Shown: positions 25,527 through 35,061 of the stretch, piece after piece
How the letters are laid out: each line of letters opens with the position of its first letter
Position numbering within the stretch: the stretch's first letter is position 1
DNA from: Paracoccaceae bacterium
GTDB lineage: Bacteria; Pseudomonadota; Alphaproteobacteria; Rhodobacterales; Rhodobacteraceae
NCBI GenBank assembly: GCA_016124615.1
Contig: WGNF01000008.1
Location: 372,001-436,000 of the forward strand
Reading direction: 5' to 3'
DNA: 64,000 nt
Translations under genes and position numbers: made by a program
Notes under the pieces: generated by a model
What the model was told of the DNA's origin: nothing
The model's database searches: none
What the model saw: the letters and a program-made list of their open reading frames with translations, nothing else

Positions 25527-25979
25527 ATGTTGGGACGGGTTGCACGACGGGAAGACATCCGCGCGATGCTGGACGCGATCTATCCCCGCACGCCGGTCGC
25601 CGATTTCATGGCCGACGTGCTGATGGCAGAGGATTCGCCCTTCTTCACCCCGGTGCGGATGCCGGAAGGCGGCTGGGGCCATTTCATCACCGTCGCGAAA
25701 CTGGCGGCGATCGAAATCCTGATCACCGAAACCACGCTGGCGCGCTGGCAGACCGCACCCGAACATCACGGCGACGCGCGCGAGGTTGCCACCGCCCGGC
25801 TCTGGTCGCGGCTGTGCAAGGTGCGCGCGCGAGCCGATGACATGGTGCGCGATTACAACCTGCTGCACGCGCCGCCACCGCCGACCGTCGTGCCGCTGCA
25901 TCGGCACGGCACCCGTGCTGCGCTGTTCCGGGCCTGGTCGGCGAAACCAACCGCAGAACGACGCGCGGCAGTGCCTTGA
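25527..25979 (+). CDS. Hypothetical protein
   Basis: 150 aa, not recognised. It is soluble, without signal or membrane segment, and begins MLGRVARREDIRAMLDAIYP. The middle is largely helical (KLAAIEILITETTLARW) and the tail is basic with a PPPP stretch. GGGGAGGG precedes the ATG at 25527 by 7 bases, so this start is preferred over a TTG two codons earlier. It follows rutR by 141 bp on the same strand and is followed by a channel gene; the context says nothing about a role. Confidence 0.65.
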   Translation: MLGRVARREDIRAMLDAIYPRTPVADFMADVLMAEDSPFFTPVRMPEGGWGHFITVAKLAAIEILITETTLARWQTAPEHHGDAREVATARLWSRLCKVRARADDMVRDYNLLHAPPPPTVVPLHRHGTRAALFRAWSAKPTAERRAAVP

Positions 25980-26030
25980 TCGCGGTCGCCGCGCCGCCTA
26001 GGATTTCCGGGCGCGCACGGGGCCAATGGC

Positions 26031-26615
26031 ATGACCAAGGGACGGATCGAGGCTTTTTCGGATGGCGTGCTGGCCATCGTCATCACCATCATGGTGCTGG
26101 AACTGCATGTGCCGCATGGCCATGACTTCGCGGCGCTGCAGCCGCTGATCCCGGTGTTCCTGTCCTACATCCTTTCCTTCGCCAATGTCGGCGTCTACTG
26201 GAACAACCACCACCACATGTTTCAGGCCGTCAAACACGTCGGCGGCTGGGTGCTCTGGGCCAATCTGCATCTGTTGTTCTGGCTCTCTCTCCTGCCCTTC
26301 GCGAGCGGCTTCGTCGGCGAGAACGAATTTGCCGGCGTGCCGATGGCGATCTACATCTTCGACCTGCTGATGTGCGGCGCGGCCTATTTCCTGCTGGAAC
26401 GGGCGCTGATCGCACAGCATGGCGCCAGCTCGGATTTCGCCCGCGCGCTTGGCAAATCGTGGAAAGACAAGGTCTCGGTGGCCATCTACCTGATCGCGCT
26501 GGCGCTGAGCTTCGTGAACCACTGGCTGGCGCTTGCGGGCGTCGTTCTGGTCGCGCTGATGTGGATCGTCCCCGACCGCCGCTTTGAACACCCCGAGGAA
26601 ACGCGCCCGGTTTGA
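26031..26615 (+). CDS. TMEM175-family (DUF1211) potassium channel-like membrane protein
   Basis: 194 aa with about six hydrophobic helices. The first helix carries the family signature FSDGVLAIVITIMVLEL, in which the hydrophobic Ile/Leu ring forms the filter of bacterial TMEM175 channels. The second helix region has VGVYWNNHHHMF. Prokaryotic members form tetrameric K+-conducting channels in the cytoplasmic membrane. The gene stands between an unknown gene and lldD. Confidence 0.88.
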   Translation: MTKGRIEAFSDGVLAIVITIMVLELHVPHGHDFAALQPLIPVFLSYILSFANVGVYWNNHHHMFQAVKHVGGWVLWANLHLLFWLSLLPFASGFVGENEFAGVPMAIYIFDLLMCGAAYFLLERALIAQHGASSDFARALGKSWKDKVSVAIYLIALALSFVNHWLALAGVVLVALMWIVPDRRFEHPEETRPV

Positions 26616-26696
26616 TCGCGGTCAACGCCGGATTGCCCCGGCCGGGCGAGATCGGTAAGGGAAGATAACCAATTTCGTCAAAAGGGAACTGCCCCC

Positions 26697-27860
26697 ATGC
26701 CCGTGATCACCTGCATCGACGACCTGAAACAGATCTACCGGCGCCGGGTGCCGAAGATGTTCTACGATTACGCGGAATCCGGCAGCTATACCGAACAGAC
26801 CTTCCGCGACAACAGCACCGATTTCCAGAAACTCCGCCTGCGCCAGAAGGTGGCAGTGGACATGTCCGGCCGCTCGACCGCCTCGACGATGATCGGCGAA
26901 CCGGTCTCGATGCCGGTGGCGCTGGCGCCGGTCGGGCTGACCGGGATGCAGCACGCCGACGGCGAAATTCTGGCCGCGAAGGCGGCCGAAAAATTCGGTG
27001 TGCCCTTCACGCTGTCGACCATGTCGATCTGCTCGATCGAAGATGTTGCGGCGCATACCACCAAGCCGTTCTGGTTCCAGCTTTACGTGATGAAGGACTG
27101 GGAGTTCGTCGAGAACATCATCAACCGAGCGAAGGCCGCGAAATGCTCGGCGATGGTGCTGACGCTCGATCTGCAAATCCTCGGCCAGCGCCACAAGGAT
27201 TTGAAGAACGGGCTTTCCGCGCCGCCCAAGCTGACCATTCCGACGATGATCAACCTTGCCACCAAATGGGGCTGGGGGCTGGAGATGCTGCAAACCAAGC
27301 GGCGGTTCTTCGGCAACATCGTCGGCCATGCGAAGGGCGTGGGCGATCCGTCGTCGCTGTCGGCCTGGACCAACGAACAGTTCGACCCGCAGCTTGACTG
27401 GGGCAAGATCCAGCGCATCCGCGAGATGTGGGGCGGCAAGATCATCCTGAAGGGCATCCTTGACGTCGAGGATGCCAAGCGCGCCGCCGATTTCGGCGCC
27501 GATGCCATCGTGGTGTCGAACCACGGCGGGCGTCAGCTTGACGGCGCGCTGTCGGCGATCCGGATGCTGCCCTCCATCGCCCGCGCCGTCGGCGATCAGA
27601 TCGAGGTGCACATGGACAGCGGCATCCGCTCGGGTCAGGACGTGCTGAAGGCGCTGGCGCTGGGGGCCCATGCCACCTACGTCGGCCGCAGTTATATCTA
27701 CGGGCTTGGCGCGATGGGGCAAAAGGGCGTCGCCACCGCGCTGGAGGTGATCCGCAAGGAGCTTGACGTATCGATGGCGCTGTGCGGCGAGCGTGACGTC
27801 AAGGCGCTCGGGCGCGACAACCTGCTGATCCCGGCCGATTTCGAGGGGAACTGGGCCTGA
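26697..27860 (+). CDS. lldD: FMN-dependent L-lactate dehydrogenase
   Basis: 387 aa, the usual length of the FMN alpha-hydroxy-acid oxidase family. It oxidises L-lactate to pyruvate and passes electrons to the quinone pool at the inner membrane. The catalytic His and substrate Arg are in VVSNHGGRQLDGA, and FMN contacts are in ALAPVGLTGMQH and MDSGIRSGQDVLKALALGA. AAAAGGGAA precedes the ATG. The stop codon sits inside a hairpin shared with the convergent MFS gene. Other 2-hydroxy acids (mandelate, glycolate) are possible, but the lactate form is closest. Confidence 0.9.
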   Translation: MPVITCIDDLKQIYRRRVPKMFYDYAESGSYTEQTFRDNSTDFQKLRLRQKVAVDMSGRSTASTMIGEPVSMPVALAPVGLTGMQHADGEILAAKAAEKFGVPFTLSTMSICSIEDVAAHTTKPFWFQLYVMKDWEFVENIINRAKAAKCSAMVLTLDLQILGQRHKDLKNGLSAPPKLTIPTMINLATKWGWGLEMLQTKRRFFGNIVGHAKGVGDPSSLSAWTNEQFDPQLDWGKIQRIREMWGGKIILKGILDVEDAKRAADFGADAIVVSNHGGRQLDGALSAIRMLPSIARAVGDQIEVHMDSGIRSGQDVLKALALGAHATYVGRSYIYGLGAMGQKGVATALEVIRKELDVSMALCGERDVKALGRDNLLIPADFEGNWA

Positions 27861-27874
27861 CTTCGGTCAGGCCC
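27853..27874. terminator. Bidirectional 3'-end hairpin with TTCG tetraloop
   Basis: GGGCCTGAC-TTCG-GTCAGGCCC is a perfect 9-bp stem. Read on the plus strand the loop is the very stable cUUCGg tetraloop. The stems contain the TGA stops of both lldD (plus) and the MFS gene (minus). There is no T-run on either side, so it may protect 3' ends or aid Rho rather than act as a classical terminator. Confidence 0.7.
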
Positions 27875-29021
27875 GCACCGTGTTGCGGCGCATCAGCATC
27901 GGGGTCAACGGCAACAGCAGCAGCAGAACCACCGCCACCGCGCCGAACGACACCCGCAGCCCGAAAGCATTCGACAGCGCGCCCAGCGACGGCGGGCCGA
28001 AGAAGAAGCCGAGGTAGCCCAGCATCGAGGCGCGCGCGATGGCGCGCGTCCGCCGCGCCGGTTCGACCAGCCGCCCGATCAGCGCCAACGCCAGCGGCGC
28101 GATCACCGACACGCCCAGCCCAAGCACGATAAAGCCCAGATAGGCCACGCCCGGCGTCGGCGCCAAAGCCGCGATCACCGCGCCCGCGGCGCCGGTCAGC
28201 GAGGCCCAGCGCAGCAGCGCCGCCTCGGGCAGGCGGGCCGACAGGACATGCCCCGACATCCGCCCGATCCCCATCGTCAGCCCCAACAGCGCCGGGCCGT
28301 AGCTGCCCAGCCCCGGCGCGCCGCCCAGCGTGCGTTCGATATGCAGCGCCGACCACGCCTCGGCCGCATTCTCGGCGAGGAAGGCGATCAGGATCACCAC
28401 CCCGCCGATCACCGGTACCAGCCCCAGCGGCCCCGCCCCTACCCCACGCCCACGGGTCAGGCCGGGAATGCGGGCGTTCCGCTCGATCGTCAGCAGCGCC
28501 AGCCCGGCCGCGACCAGCGCCGCCGTGGTCAGCACCGCCGCCGGCCCATATCCCGCCAGCCGCGCCAGCCCGGTGACCGAGGCCCCGGCGGCATAGGCAA
28601 AGGAATAGGCGGCGTGGTTCAGGCTCATCAGCGGCAGCCCGCGTTCCGTCTCGATGCTGCTGACGCGCGCGTTCATCAGCACGTCGAGCGAGCCCGAGGT
28701 CATGCCCAGCAGCATCATCGCCGGGGCGAACAGGATCACCTGATCCAGATGCCCCGGCAGCGCGAAGACCAGCGCCATCGCCAGCGTCGACACCGGCAGC
28801 ACGGCGCCGCCCAGAAGCCCGCCCAGCCGCGGCGCGAACAGCATCGCGCAAACCGCCGCCGAAGACGAGCACAGGAAAAGCAGCCCCCATTGCGCGTCAT
28901 CGACACCCAGCATGGCCTTGGTCGCGGGCACCATTCCGGCGTAAGACCCCCAGAGGATGCCCATCGCGGCAAAGCTGGCAAGCGGCGCGCGGGCGGCGCG
29001 CAGGGAAACGAGAATCGACAT
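27867..29021 (-). CDS. MFS transporter
   Basis: 384 aa with about 12 hydrophobic helices (for example FAAMGILWGSYAGMVPATKAMLG and VSFGAVAVVLLLLLPLTPML). It resembles the YbjJ/FucP-like MFS group, but the substrate is not clear. I start at the ATG at 29021, because GGAG lies 7 bases upstream; the frame extends 12 codons further without a site. It converges on lldD, and the two genes share a 3' hairpin. Confidence 0.85.
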   Translation of the reverse strand: MSILVSLRAARAPLASFAAMGILWGSYAGMVPATKAMLGVDDAQWGLLFLCSSSAAVCAMLFAPRLGGLLGGAVLPVSTLAMALVFALPGHLDQVILFAPAMMLLGMTSGSLDVLMNARVSSIETERGLPLMSLNHAAYSFAYAAGASVTGLARLAGYGPAAVLTTAALVAAGLALLTIERNARIPGLTRGRGVGAGPLGLVPVIGGVVILIAFLAENAAEAWSALHIERTLGGAPGLGSYGPALLGLTMGIGRMSGHVLSARLPEAALLRWASLTGAAGAVIAALAPTPGVAYLGFIVLGLGVSVIAPLALALIGRLVEPARRTRAIARASMLGYLGFFFGPPSLGALSNAFGLRVSFGAVAVVLLLLLPLTPMLMRRNTVRA

Positions 29022-29194
29022 GGGATGGCTCCGGCCCGGCGATGGCGGGCGCGCCACAGCTAGCGCGATAGCCGCAAAACGGCAAGCCGGGGCCCGCTTT
29101 TGGCCTTTTCTTCAAGGTGGAACTGCCCTATAGGCTCGCCTTCGCGGCCGCGCACCCTTGGAGGGCGGTCGGTAACACCAATGGAGTATCCTCA

Positions 29195-29815
29195 ATGGCT
29201 GGTGAGATCCCTGATCTTCACGCCGAGGTACGGACGGGGACAGGCAAGGGGGCCGCTCGTCAAGCTCGTCGTGAGGGCAACGTACCCGGTATCGTTTACG
29301 GTGATGGCAAAGAGCCCGTCCCGCTGAACTTCGACTACTATCCGCTGCTGAAAAAGCTGAAAGCGGGCCGCTTCCTGCAGACACTGTTCAACCTCAAGGT
29401 CGAAGGCCATGACGATGTGCGGGTGATCTGCCGTGGCGTGCAGCGCGACGTGGTGAAGGATCAGCCGACGCACGTCGACCTGATGCGCCTGCACCGCAAC
29501 AGCCGCATCAACCTGTTCATCCACGTGACCTTCATCAACCACGAAGCGTCGCCGGGCCTGAAACGCGGCGGCACACTTGTCGTCGTGCGTCCGGAAGTTG
29601 AACTGGAAGTGACGGCGGCGGACATTCCCGATCACATCACGGTCGACCTGACCGGCAAGCAGATCGGCGACGTCATCCACATCCACGACGTGGAGCTGCC
29701 GGAAGGCGCCCGCGCCACGATCGAGCGGAACTTCGTGATCGCCAACGTCGCGGCGCCTTCGGGCCTGCGCTCGACCGACAACGAAGGTGAAGGCGAAGAG
29801 GCCGCAGAGGCCTGA
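29195..29815 (+). CDS. rplY: 50S ribosomal protein L25 (CTC form)
   Basis: 5S rRNA-binding ribosomal protein, 206 aa, the long CTC form with an N-terminal L25 domain ([21 protein letters not shown] ... VPGIVYG) and a C-terminal beta domain ([29 protein letters not shown] region), ending in an acidic tail. GGAG lies 8 bases before the ATG at 29195; the open frame from 29117 is rejected. It precedes pth, the common bacterial arrangement, with a terminator in between. Confidence 0.95.
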   Translation: MAGEIPDLHAEVRTGTGKGAARQARREGNVPGIVYGDGKEPVPLNFDYYPLLKKLKAGRFLQTLFNLKVEGHDDVRVICRGVQRDVVKDQPTHVDLMRLHRNSRINLFIHVTFINHEASPGLKRGGTLVVVRPEVELEVTAADIPDHITVDLTGKQIGDVIHIHDVELPEGARATIERNFVIANVAAPSGLRSTDNEGEGEEAAEA

Positions 29816-29841
29816 TCGTCTGCCTGAATGGAACGACAGGA

Positions 29842-29872
29842 CGGGGCGCATCCTTTGCGCCCCGTTTCTTTT
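29842..29872 (+). terminator. Rho-independent terminator after rplY
   Basis: Stem CGGGGCGCA / TGCGCCCCG (9 bp) with loop TCCTT, followed by TTTCTTTT, 26 bp after the stop of rplY. It may be partly read through into pth. Confidence 0.88.
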
Positions 29873-29947
29873 CGGCCCCCCTCTGGCGTTTTTGCCCCCG
29901 TGCGGGCAGAACGGGGCGCAACGGACCTTTCCGGAAGGACGCGCGCG

Positions 29948-30634
29948 ATGCGGCTCTTCGTCGGCCTTGGCAACCCCGGCGCGCAATATGCCCGGAACCG
30001 CCACAACATCGGCTTCATGGCGGTTGACCGGATCGCCGCCGACCACGGATTCACGCCCTGGCGCGCGCGCTTTCAGGGCGAGGTGGCCGAGGGGCGGCTT
30101 GGCACCGAAAAGGTGGCGCTGTTGAAGCCCGGCACGTTCATGAACCTCTCGGGCCAGTCGGTCGGCGAGGCGATGCGGTTTTTCAAGCTGACACCCGCCG
30201 AGGTGACGGTGTTCCATGACGAGCTTGACCTTGCCCCCGGCAAGCTGCGCCTGAAGCAGGGCGGCGGACATGCGGGCCACAACGGCCTGCGCTCGATCCA
30301 CGCCCATATCGGCGAGGCTTACGGCCGGGTGCGGATGGGCATCGGCCACCCCGGCCACAAGGACCGGGTGGCGGGCTATGTGCTGCACGATTTCGGCAAG
30401 GCGGACGAGAACTGGCTGGAAGAGCTGCTGACGGGCATCTCGGATGGCGCCGTGGCGCTGGCCGAGGGCGACGGCAGCCGGTTCCAGAACGCCGTCGCGC
30501 TGCGCACCGCGCCACCGCGCCCGTCGGCCCCCCGCCCGGCGGCGGCACCGTCCAATGCGGCGCCGAAGGATGACCCGGCCCCCACCGAGGAACCCCGTTC
30601 ACCGCTGCAACGGCTGGCGGACAAGTTCCGGTGA
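29948..30634 (+). CDS. pth: Peptidyl-tRNA hydrolase
   Basis: Cytoplasmic enzyme releasing peptides from prematurely dropped peptidyl-tRNA; 228 aa. The start [11 protein letters not shown] is the family N-terminus. Catalytic His19 is in RNRHNIGF, with FMNLSG, HDELDL and GHNGLRS following. The last 40 or so residues are a Pro/Ala-rich tail not needed for catalysis. GAAGGA lies 8 bases before the ATG at 29948. The stop overlaps the next gene's GTG by 4 bp. Confidence 0.95.
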   Translation: MRLFVGLGNPGAQYARNRHNIGFMAVDRIAADHGFTPWRARFQGEVAEGRLGTEKVALLKPGTFMNLSGQSVGEAMRFFKLTPAEVTVFHDELDLAPGKLRLKQGGGHAGHNGLRSIHAHIGEAYGRVRMGIGHPGHKDRVAGYVLHDFGKADENWLEELLTGISDGAVALAEGDGSRFQNAVALRTAPPRPSAPRPAAAPSNAAPKDDPAPTEEPRSPLQRLADKFR

Positions 30635-31671
30635 GCCTAGCCGCCGCCTTCCACGATCAGGCCCGCGCCTGCGCCGGGCTCGGCTCGCCCTTCACCGCGC
30701 GCCTGCTGGATGGCCTCGCCGACCGGATCGTGCCGGGCAGCGCGCTGGCGGACCGGCTGCTGAACTGGCCGGGCGATCTGTCCGGCAATGGCGCCTCGCT
30801 GCCGCTGCGGCTGACGGGCGGGCTGCATGCGCTGGTGCGGCTTGGGCGCGATGCCACGCTGTCGGCCGCCTATGCCGACCCCGTCGGCGTCAGCGATGCG
30901 GCGCTTCTGGCCGCAGCGCTTGGCGCGATGGCGCGGCATCAGGGCTTCCTGCTCGACTGGATCGAAAGCCCGCCGCAAACCAACGAGGTGCGCCGCTCGG
31001 CGGTGCTGATCGCCGCCGCGCATTGGCTGGCGGCGCGGATCGGCCTGCCGCTGGTGCTGTCGGAATTGGGGGCCAGCGCCGGGCTGAACCTGCTGTGGGA
31101 CAGCTATGCCCTGCGGATTGGCACCGACACCTTCGGGCCACCCGCCTCCACCCTGACGCTGAGCCCCGATTGGGCCGGCCCGCTGCCCCCGGCCACCCGC
31201 CCGCAGGTGGACAGCCGCGCCGGGGTCGACCTGAACCCGCTGGACCCGGTCGCCGACCGGCTGCGGCTTTTGTCCTACATCTGGGCCGATCAGACCGACC
31301 GGATCGCCCGGACCGAGGCCGCCCTTGATGCCGCAGCGCTGGCCCGGCCGCCTGTCGCGCGGGCCGACGCCATCGACTGGCTGGCCGCGCGCCTTGCCGT
31401 GCCGCAGCCGGGACGACTGCATCTGATCTTTCACACCGTCGCCTGGCAATATTTCCCGGCGGCCACGCAGACGCGCGGGCTGGCGCTGCTGCAGGCGGCC
31501 GGGCAGCGCGCGACGCCCTATGCCCCGCTGGCCCACCTAAGCATGGAAGCGGACGGCCAGAGCCCCGGCGCGGGCCTGACCCTGCGGCTTTGGCCCGGTA
31601 GCGAGGCGATCACGCTCGGCCGCGCCGATTTTCACGGCCGCTGGGTGCAGTGGGCGGCCCCCGCCGCCTGA
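30631..31671 (+). CDS. DUF2332 family protein
   Basis: 346 aa. It starts at a GTG overlapping the pth stop (GTGA), so it is translationally coupled to pth. The sequence matches DUF2332: [16 protein letters not shown] (a motif that resembles the SAM-binding loop of methyltransferases), DLNPLD and [10 protein letters not shown]. No function is established. The loop suggests a Rossmann-like fold, but the usual acidic SAM residue is not obvious. Confidence 0.85.
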   Translation: MSLAAAFHDQARACAGLGSPFTARLLDGLADRIVPGSALADRLLNWPGDLSGNGASLPLRLTGGLHALVRLGRDATLSAAYADPVGVSDAALLAAALGAMARHQGFLLDWIESPPQTNEVRRSAVLIAAAHWLAARIGLPLVLSELGASAGLNLLWDSYALRIGTDTFGPPASTLTLSPDWAGPLPPATRPQVDSRAGVDLNPLDPVADRLRLLSYIWADQTDRIARTEAALDAAALARPPVARADAIDWLAARLAVPQPGRLHLIFHTVAWQYFPAATQTRGLALLQAAGQRATPYAPLAHLSMEADGQSPGAGLTLRLWPGSEAITLGRADFHGRWVQWAAPAA

Positions 31672-31742
31672 CCTCACGACAGGCTTGCCTCTCGCCCCGC
31701 CGCCGTGTTCTCGTGCCCCATGTCGTGAACAGTGGGGTTGTC

Positions 31743-32897
31743 ATGCGCCGTATCCTGCGCCTGTTGCTTGTCGTGATCCTTGTCGTTGCCGCCCTCGCCG
31801 CCTGGAAACGCGAAGAGATCACGCGGCTTCTGGCCGTCAACCAGCTTTTCGACGCCGGGCGGATCGTGGGCAACTTCAGCCACATGGACACGATGTTCCT
31901 GACCAAGGCGATGGCCCCTGCCCCCAATGCCACCCCCCTGCCGCAGGGGGTCGCGGCGGCGCTGCCGCCCGAGGCCGCGGCCTGGATCAAGGACCGCGCG
32001 ATCACCGGGCTGGTGGTGCTGAAGGATGGCAAGGTCGTCACCGAGGAATACTATCAGGGCACCGGGCCGGGCGATCTGCGCATCTCGTGGTCGGTCGCGA
32101 AAAGCTTCCTGTCGGCGCTGTTCGGGATCGAACTGGCCGAGGGAAAGATCGCCTCGATCGACGATCCGGTGACGAAATACGCGCCCACGCTGAAAGGCTC
32201 CGCCTACGACGGCGCGACCATCCGCAACGTGCTGAACATGGCGTCGGGCGTGAAGTTCAACGAGGATTATCTGGATTTCTGGTCCGACATCAACAAGATG
32301 GGCCGCGTGCTGGCGCTTGGCGGCTCGATGGACGGCTTCGCGGCCTCGATCAAGACGCGCGACAACCCGCCGGGCAAGGCCTGGCACTATGTCTCGATCG
32401 ACACCCATGTGATCAGCATGGTGATCCGGGGCGCCACCGGCCAGTCGATCCCCGACCTGCTGGACGCGCGCATCCTGCGCCCGATCGGCGTCACCTCGGC
32501 GGCCTATTACGTGACCGACGGCAAGGGCGTCGCCTTTGCACTTGGCGGGCTGAACATGACGACGCGCGACTACGCGCGGCTGGGCCAGCTTTATCTGCAG
32601 AACGGCCAGTGGAATGGCCAGCAGGTGGTGCCCGCCGACTGGGTCGCGGCCTCCACCACCCCCAGCGCGCCGACCGCGCCGGGGGCGATCCGCTATGGCT
32701 TCCAGTGGTGGATTCCGGCCGACGGGCCGGGCGCCGGGCAAGAGTTCTACGCCATCGGCATCTATGGCCAGTATGTCTACGTCAACCGCGCCCGCGGCGT
32801 GGTGATCGCCGTCAACGCCGCCGACCGGCAGTTCGAGGGCGCGGGGGTCGAGACGCGCAACATCGCAATGTTCCGCAAGATCGCCGAGGGGCTTTAG
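31743..32897 (+). CDS. Membrane-anchored class C beta-lactamase-like serine hydrolase
   Basis: 384 aa. One N-terminal membrane segment (LRLLLVVILVVAALAAW) anchors a periplasmic serine hydrolase domain. The catalytic motif is S117-V-A-K120, and the second motif is Y216-V-S218 in place of YxN. The family contains esterases, D-aminopeptidases and 6-aminohexanoate-dimer hydrolase-like enzymes; true beta-lactamase activity is unlikely. The ribosome site is weak (GTGGGG). It stands alone after the DUF2332 gene. Confidence 0.85.
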   Translation: MRRILRLLLVVILVVAALAAWKREEITRLLAVNQLFDAGRIVGNFSHMDTMFLTKAMAPAPNATPLPQGVAAALPPEAAAWIKDRAITGLVVLKDGKVVTEEYYQGTGPGDLRISWSVAKSFLSALFGIELAEGKIASIDDPVTKYAPTLKGSAYDGATIRNVLNMASGVKFNEDYLDFWSDINKMGRVLALGGSMDGFAASIKTRDNPPGKAWHYVSIDTHVISMVIRGATGQSIPDLLDARILRPIGVTSAAYYVTDGKGVAFALGGLNMTTRDYARLGQLYLQNGQWNGQQVVPADWVAASTTPSAPTAPGAIRYGFQWWIPADGPGAGQEFYAIGIYGQYVYVNRARGVVIAVNAADRQFEGAGVETRNIAMFRKIAEGL

Positions 32898-32964
32898 GCG
32901 GCGCGGGACTCGATCTTGGCGCCAATGCCCCTATGATGAAGGGGGCGCAGCGGGAGGCAGAAAG

Positions 32965-33339
32965 ATGTCGGCGATGGAGCCATCGGTGAACGTGCTTGGC
33001 GGCACGCTGGAAGACTGCTCACGCGATCCGCTGACCGGCTTTTTCCGCAACGGATGCTGCGATACCGCCGCCTCGGATCGCGGCATGCACACGGTCTGCG
33101 CGGTGATGACGGCGGAATTCCTCGCGCTGTCGAAATACCTCGGCAACGACCTGTCCACCCCGCGCCCCGAGTTCGGCTTTGCCGGGCTGAAACCGGGCGA
33201 CCGCTGGTGCCTGTGCGCCGGGCGGTTCCTGCAGGCGCATGAGGAAGGTGCTGCGCCGCAGGTCAACCTGCACGCCACCCACCGCCGGACGCTGACGGTG
33301 GTGCCGCTGGAGGTGCTGGAACTTTACGCGGCGGATTGA
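32965..33339 (+). CDS. DUF2237 family protein
   Basis: 124 aa, matching DUF2237 over its whole length: NVLGGTLEDCSRDPLTGFFRNGCC, HTVCAVMT, GLKPGDRWCLCAGRF. It has six cysteines, two of them in a CC pair and two in CLC. Family members are widespread and uncharacterised; a metal- or iron-related function is conceivable from the cysteines. It lies between the serine hydrolase gene and the convergent trpB. Confidence 0.88.
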   Translation: MSAMEPSVNVLGGTLEDCSRDPLTGFFRNGCCDTAASDRGMHTVCAVMTAEFLALSKYLGNDLSTPRPEFGFAGLKPGDRWCLCAGRFLQAHEEGAAPQVNLHATHRRTLTVVPLEVLELYAAD

Positions 33340-33346
33340 GGCCGGT

Positions 33347-34573
33347 TCAGGTCTTCAGCGTCACACCCAGGTGGCGGGCGACGGTGAAGATGTCTTTGTC
33401 GCCCCGGCCGCACATGTTCATAATGATCAGGTGATCTTTCGGCAGGCCCGGCGCGATCTTCATCACATGGGCCAGCGCGTGGCTGGGCTCCAGTGCCGGG
33501 ATGATGCCTTCCTGCTGGCAGCACAGCTGGAACGCCTCCAGCGCCTCGACATCGGTGATCGCCACATATTCGGCGCGGCCGATGTCGTGCAGCCAGGCGT
33601 GTTCCGGGCCGATGCCGGGATAGTCGAGCCCGGCCGAGATCGAGAAACCTTCGAGGATCTGCCCGTCGGCATCCTGCAACAGGTAGGTCTTGTTGCCGTG
33701 CAGCACGCCGGGGCGGCCTCCGGTCAGGCTGGCGCAATGCTCCATCCGGTCATCGACGCCCTTGCCGCCGGCCTCGACACCGATGATCTTCACCGATGCG
33801 TCGTCGAGGAACGGGAAGAACAGCCCCATCGCGTTCGAGCCGCCGCCGATCGCGGCGATGATCGTGTCGGGCAGACGGCCCTCGCGCTCCATCATCTGTT
33901 CGCGGGCTTCCTTGCCGATGATCGACTGGAAATCGCGCACCATCGCCGGATAGGGATGCGGCCCCGCCACCGTGCCGATGCAGTAGAAGGTGTCGCGCAC
34001 ATTGGTGACCCAGTCGCGCAGCGCATCGTTCATCGCGTCCTTCAGCGTGCCGCGGCCGGAGGTTACCGGGATCACCTCGGCCCCCAGCAGCTTCATGCGG
34101 AAGACGTTGGGCGATTGCCGTTCCACGTCATGCGCGCCCATATAGACGATGCATTTGAGGCCAAAGCGCGCGCAGACGGTGGCGGTAGCCACGCCATGCT
34201 GGCCCGCGCCGGTTTCGGCGATGATGCGGGTCTTGCCCATCCGGCGGGCCAGCAGGATCTGCCCCAGCACGTTGTTGATCTTGTGTGCGCCGGTGTGGTT
34301 CAGCTCGTCGCGCTTCATGTAGATCTTCGCGCCGCCCAGATGGTCGGTCAGCCGTTCGGCGAAATAGAGCGGGCTGGGGCGGCCGACGTAGTGCTTCCAG
34401 AGGTCATCCATCTCGGCCCAGAAGGCGGGATCGACCTTGGCCCGCTCGTACTCCTCTTCGAGCGACAGGATCAGCGGCATCAGCGTCTCAGAGACGAAGC
34501 GCCCGCCGAACTGCCCGAAGCGACCGGTTTCGTCGGGCCCGCGCATGAAGCTGTTGAAAAGGTCGTCGGCCAT
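33347..34573 (-). CDS. trpB: Tryptophan synthase beta chain
   Basis: PLP enzyme that joins indole and serine to tryptophan in the TrpA2B2 complex; 408 aa, the normal length. The Schiff-base Lys98 is in [11 protein letters not shown], and the PLP phosphate loop is GGGSNAMG. I start at the ATG at 34573 ([20 protein letters not shown]); the frame goes further but leaves the family. trpF lies about 500 bp upstream with one small gene between, and that gene's open frame overlaps the trpB start. trpA is not in the window. Confidence 0.96.
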   Translation of the reverse strand: MADDLFNSFMRGPDETGRFGQFGGRFVSETLMPLILSLEEEYERAKVDPAFWAEMDDLWKHYVGRPSPLYFAERLTDHLGGAKIYMKRDELNHTGAHKINNVLGQILLARRMGKTRIIAETGAGQHGVATATVCARFGLKCIVYMGAHDVERQSPNVFRMKLLGAEVIPVTSGRGTLKDAMNDALRDWVTNVRDTFYCIGTVAGPHPYPAMVRDFQSIIGKEAREQMMEREGRLPDTIIAAIGGGSNAMGLFFPFLDDASVKIIGVEAGGKGVDDRMEHCASLTGGRPGVLHGNKTYLLQDADGQILEGFSISAGLDYPGIGPEHAWLHDIGRAEYVAITDVEALEAFQLCCQQEGIIPALEPSHALAHVMKIAPGLPKDHLIIMNMCGRGDKDIFTVARHLGVTLKT

Positions 34574-35007
34574 GTCTGATGTCTCCCCAAGGTCTGTGCC
34601 GGTTCTATGCGCGCGCCTGACGATGGGCAAGCCGCGCGGCGGCAAGCTAAAGGCCCGGCACCGGCCCCGCCCCGCTCGGCCTCCACCAGCCGTTTCCAGC
34701 TGGCAAGGGCAGCCGCGCGCGACGGCACCGCCTCGGCCTCGAAACTGACGTTGCGGAAAAGGGCCATCGCCTCACCGGCCAGCGGCATCAGTGCAGCGTG
34801 AAGCCCGTCATGCGCGAACCCGCGCATCGCGTCGCCGTCGGCCCAGGCGGTGAAGTTGAAATAGAACCGGCCCCGGCGAAAGATTTCCGCGTGCAGGCAG
34901 CCGGGCTGTCGGCGTGCCGCGCGCAGGGTCGGGTAGGTGCGCGAGATGACGGGCAGAAAATGGCGCCAGCCCTTAAGCCGCATGCCCCCGACGGAAACCC
35001 AGACCAT
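34480..35007 (-). CDS. ABM/DUF3291-like small protein, frame overlapping trpB
   Basis: Up to 175 aa. The first 110 residues look like a conserved small protein ([21 protein letters not shown] ... [11 protein letters not shown] ... [14 protein letters not shown]), similar to monooxygenase-like (ABM/DUF3291) proteins that check for a compact ferredoxin-like fold. The start at 35007 has GGAG upstream. The frame continues without a stop about 94 bp into trpB, so the last 30 residues are an out-of-frame shadow of trpB. Either the overlap is real or a small frameshift has removed an earlier stop. Confidence 0.6.
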   Translation of the reverse strand: MVWVSVGGMRLKGWRHFLPVISRTYPTLRAARRQPGCLHAEIFRRGRFYFNFTAWADGDAMRGFAHDGLHAALMPLAGEAMALFRNVSFEAEAVPSRAAALASWKRLVEAERGGAGAGPLACRRAACPSSGARIEPAQTLGRHQTWPTTFSTASCAGPTKPVASGSSAGASSLRR

Positions 35008-35061
35008 GACCCCGACTCCGCACCACCCGCGCCGCCATCCTTCCACGCCACCCGCGCGGTT

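Noticed and set aside
31675..31730. Inverted repeat CACGACA...TGTCGTG before the serine hydrolase gene
   Set aside because: Only 7 bp with a loop of about 42 bases; chance likely in high-GC DNA.
31743..32897. Serine hydrolase as an antibiotic-resistance beta-lactamase
   Set aside because: The YxN motif is YVS, the protein is membrane anchored, and the sequence fits esterase/peptidase-like members of the family.
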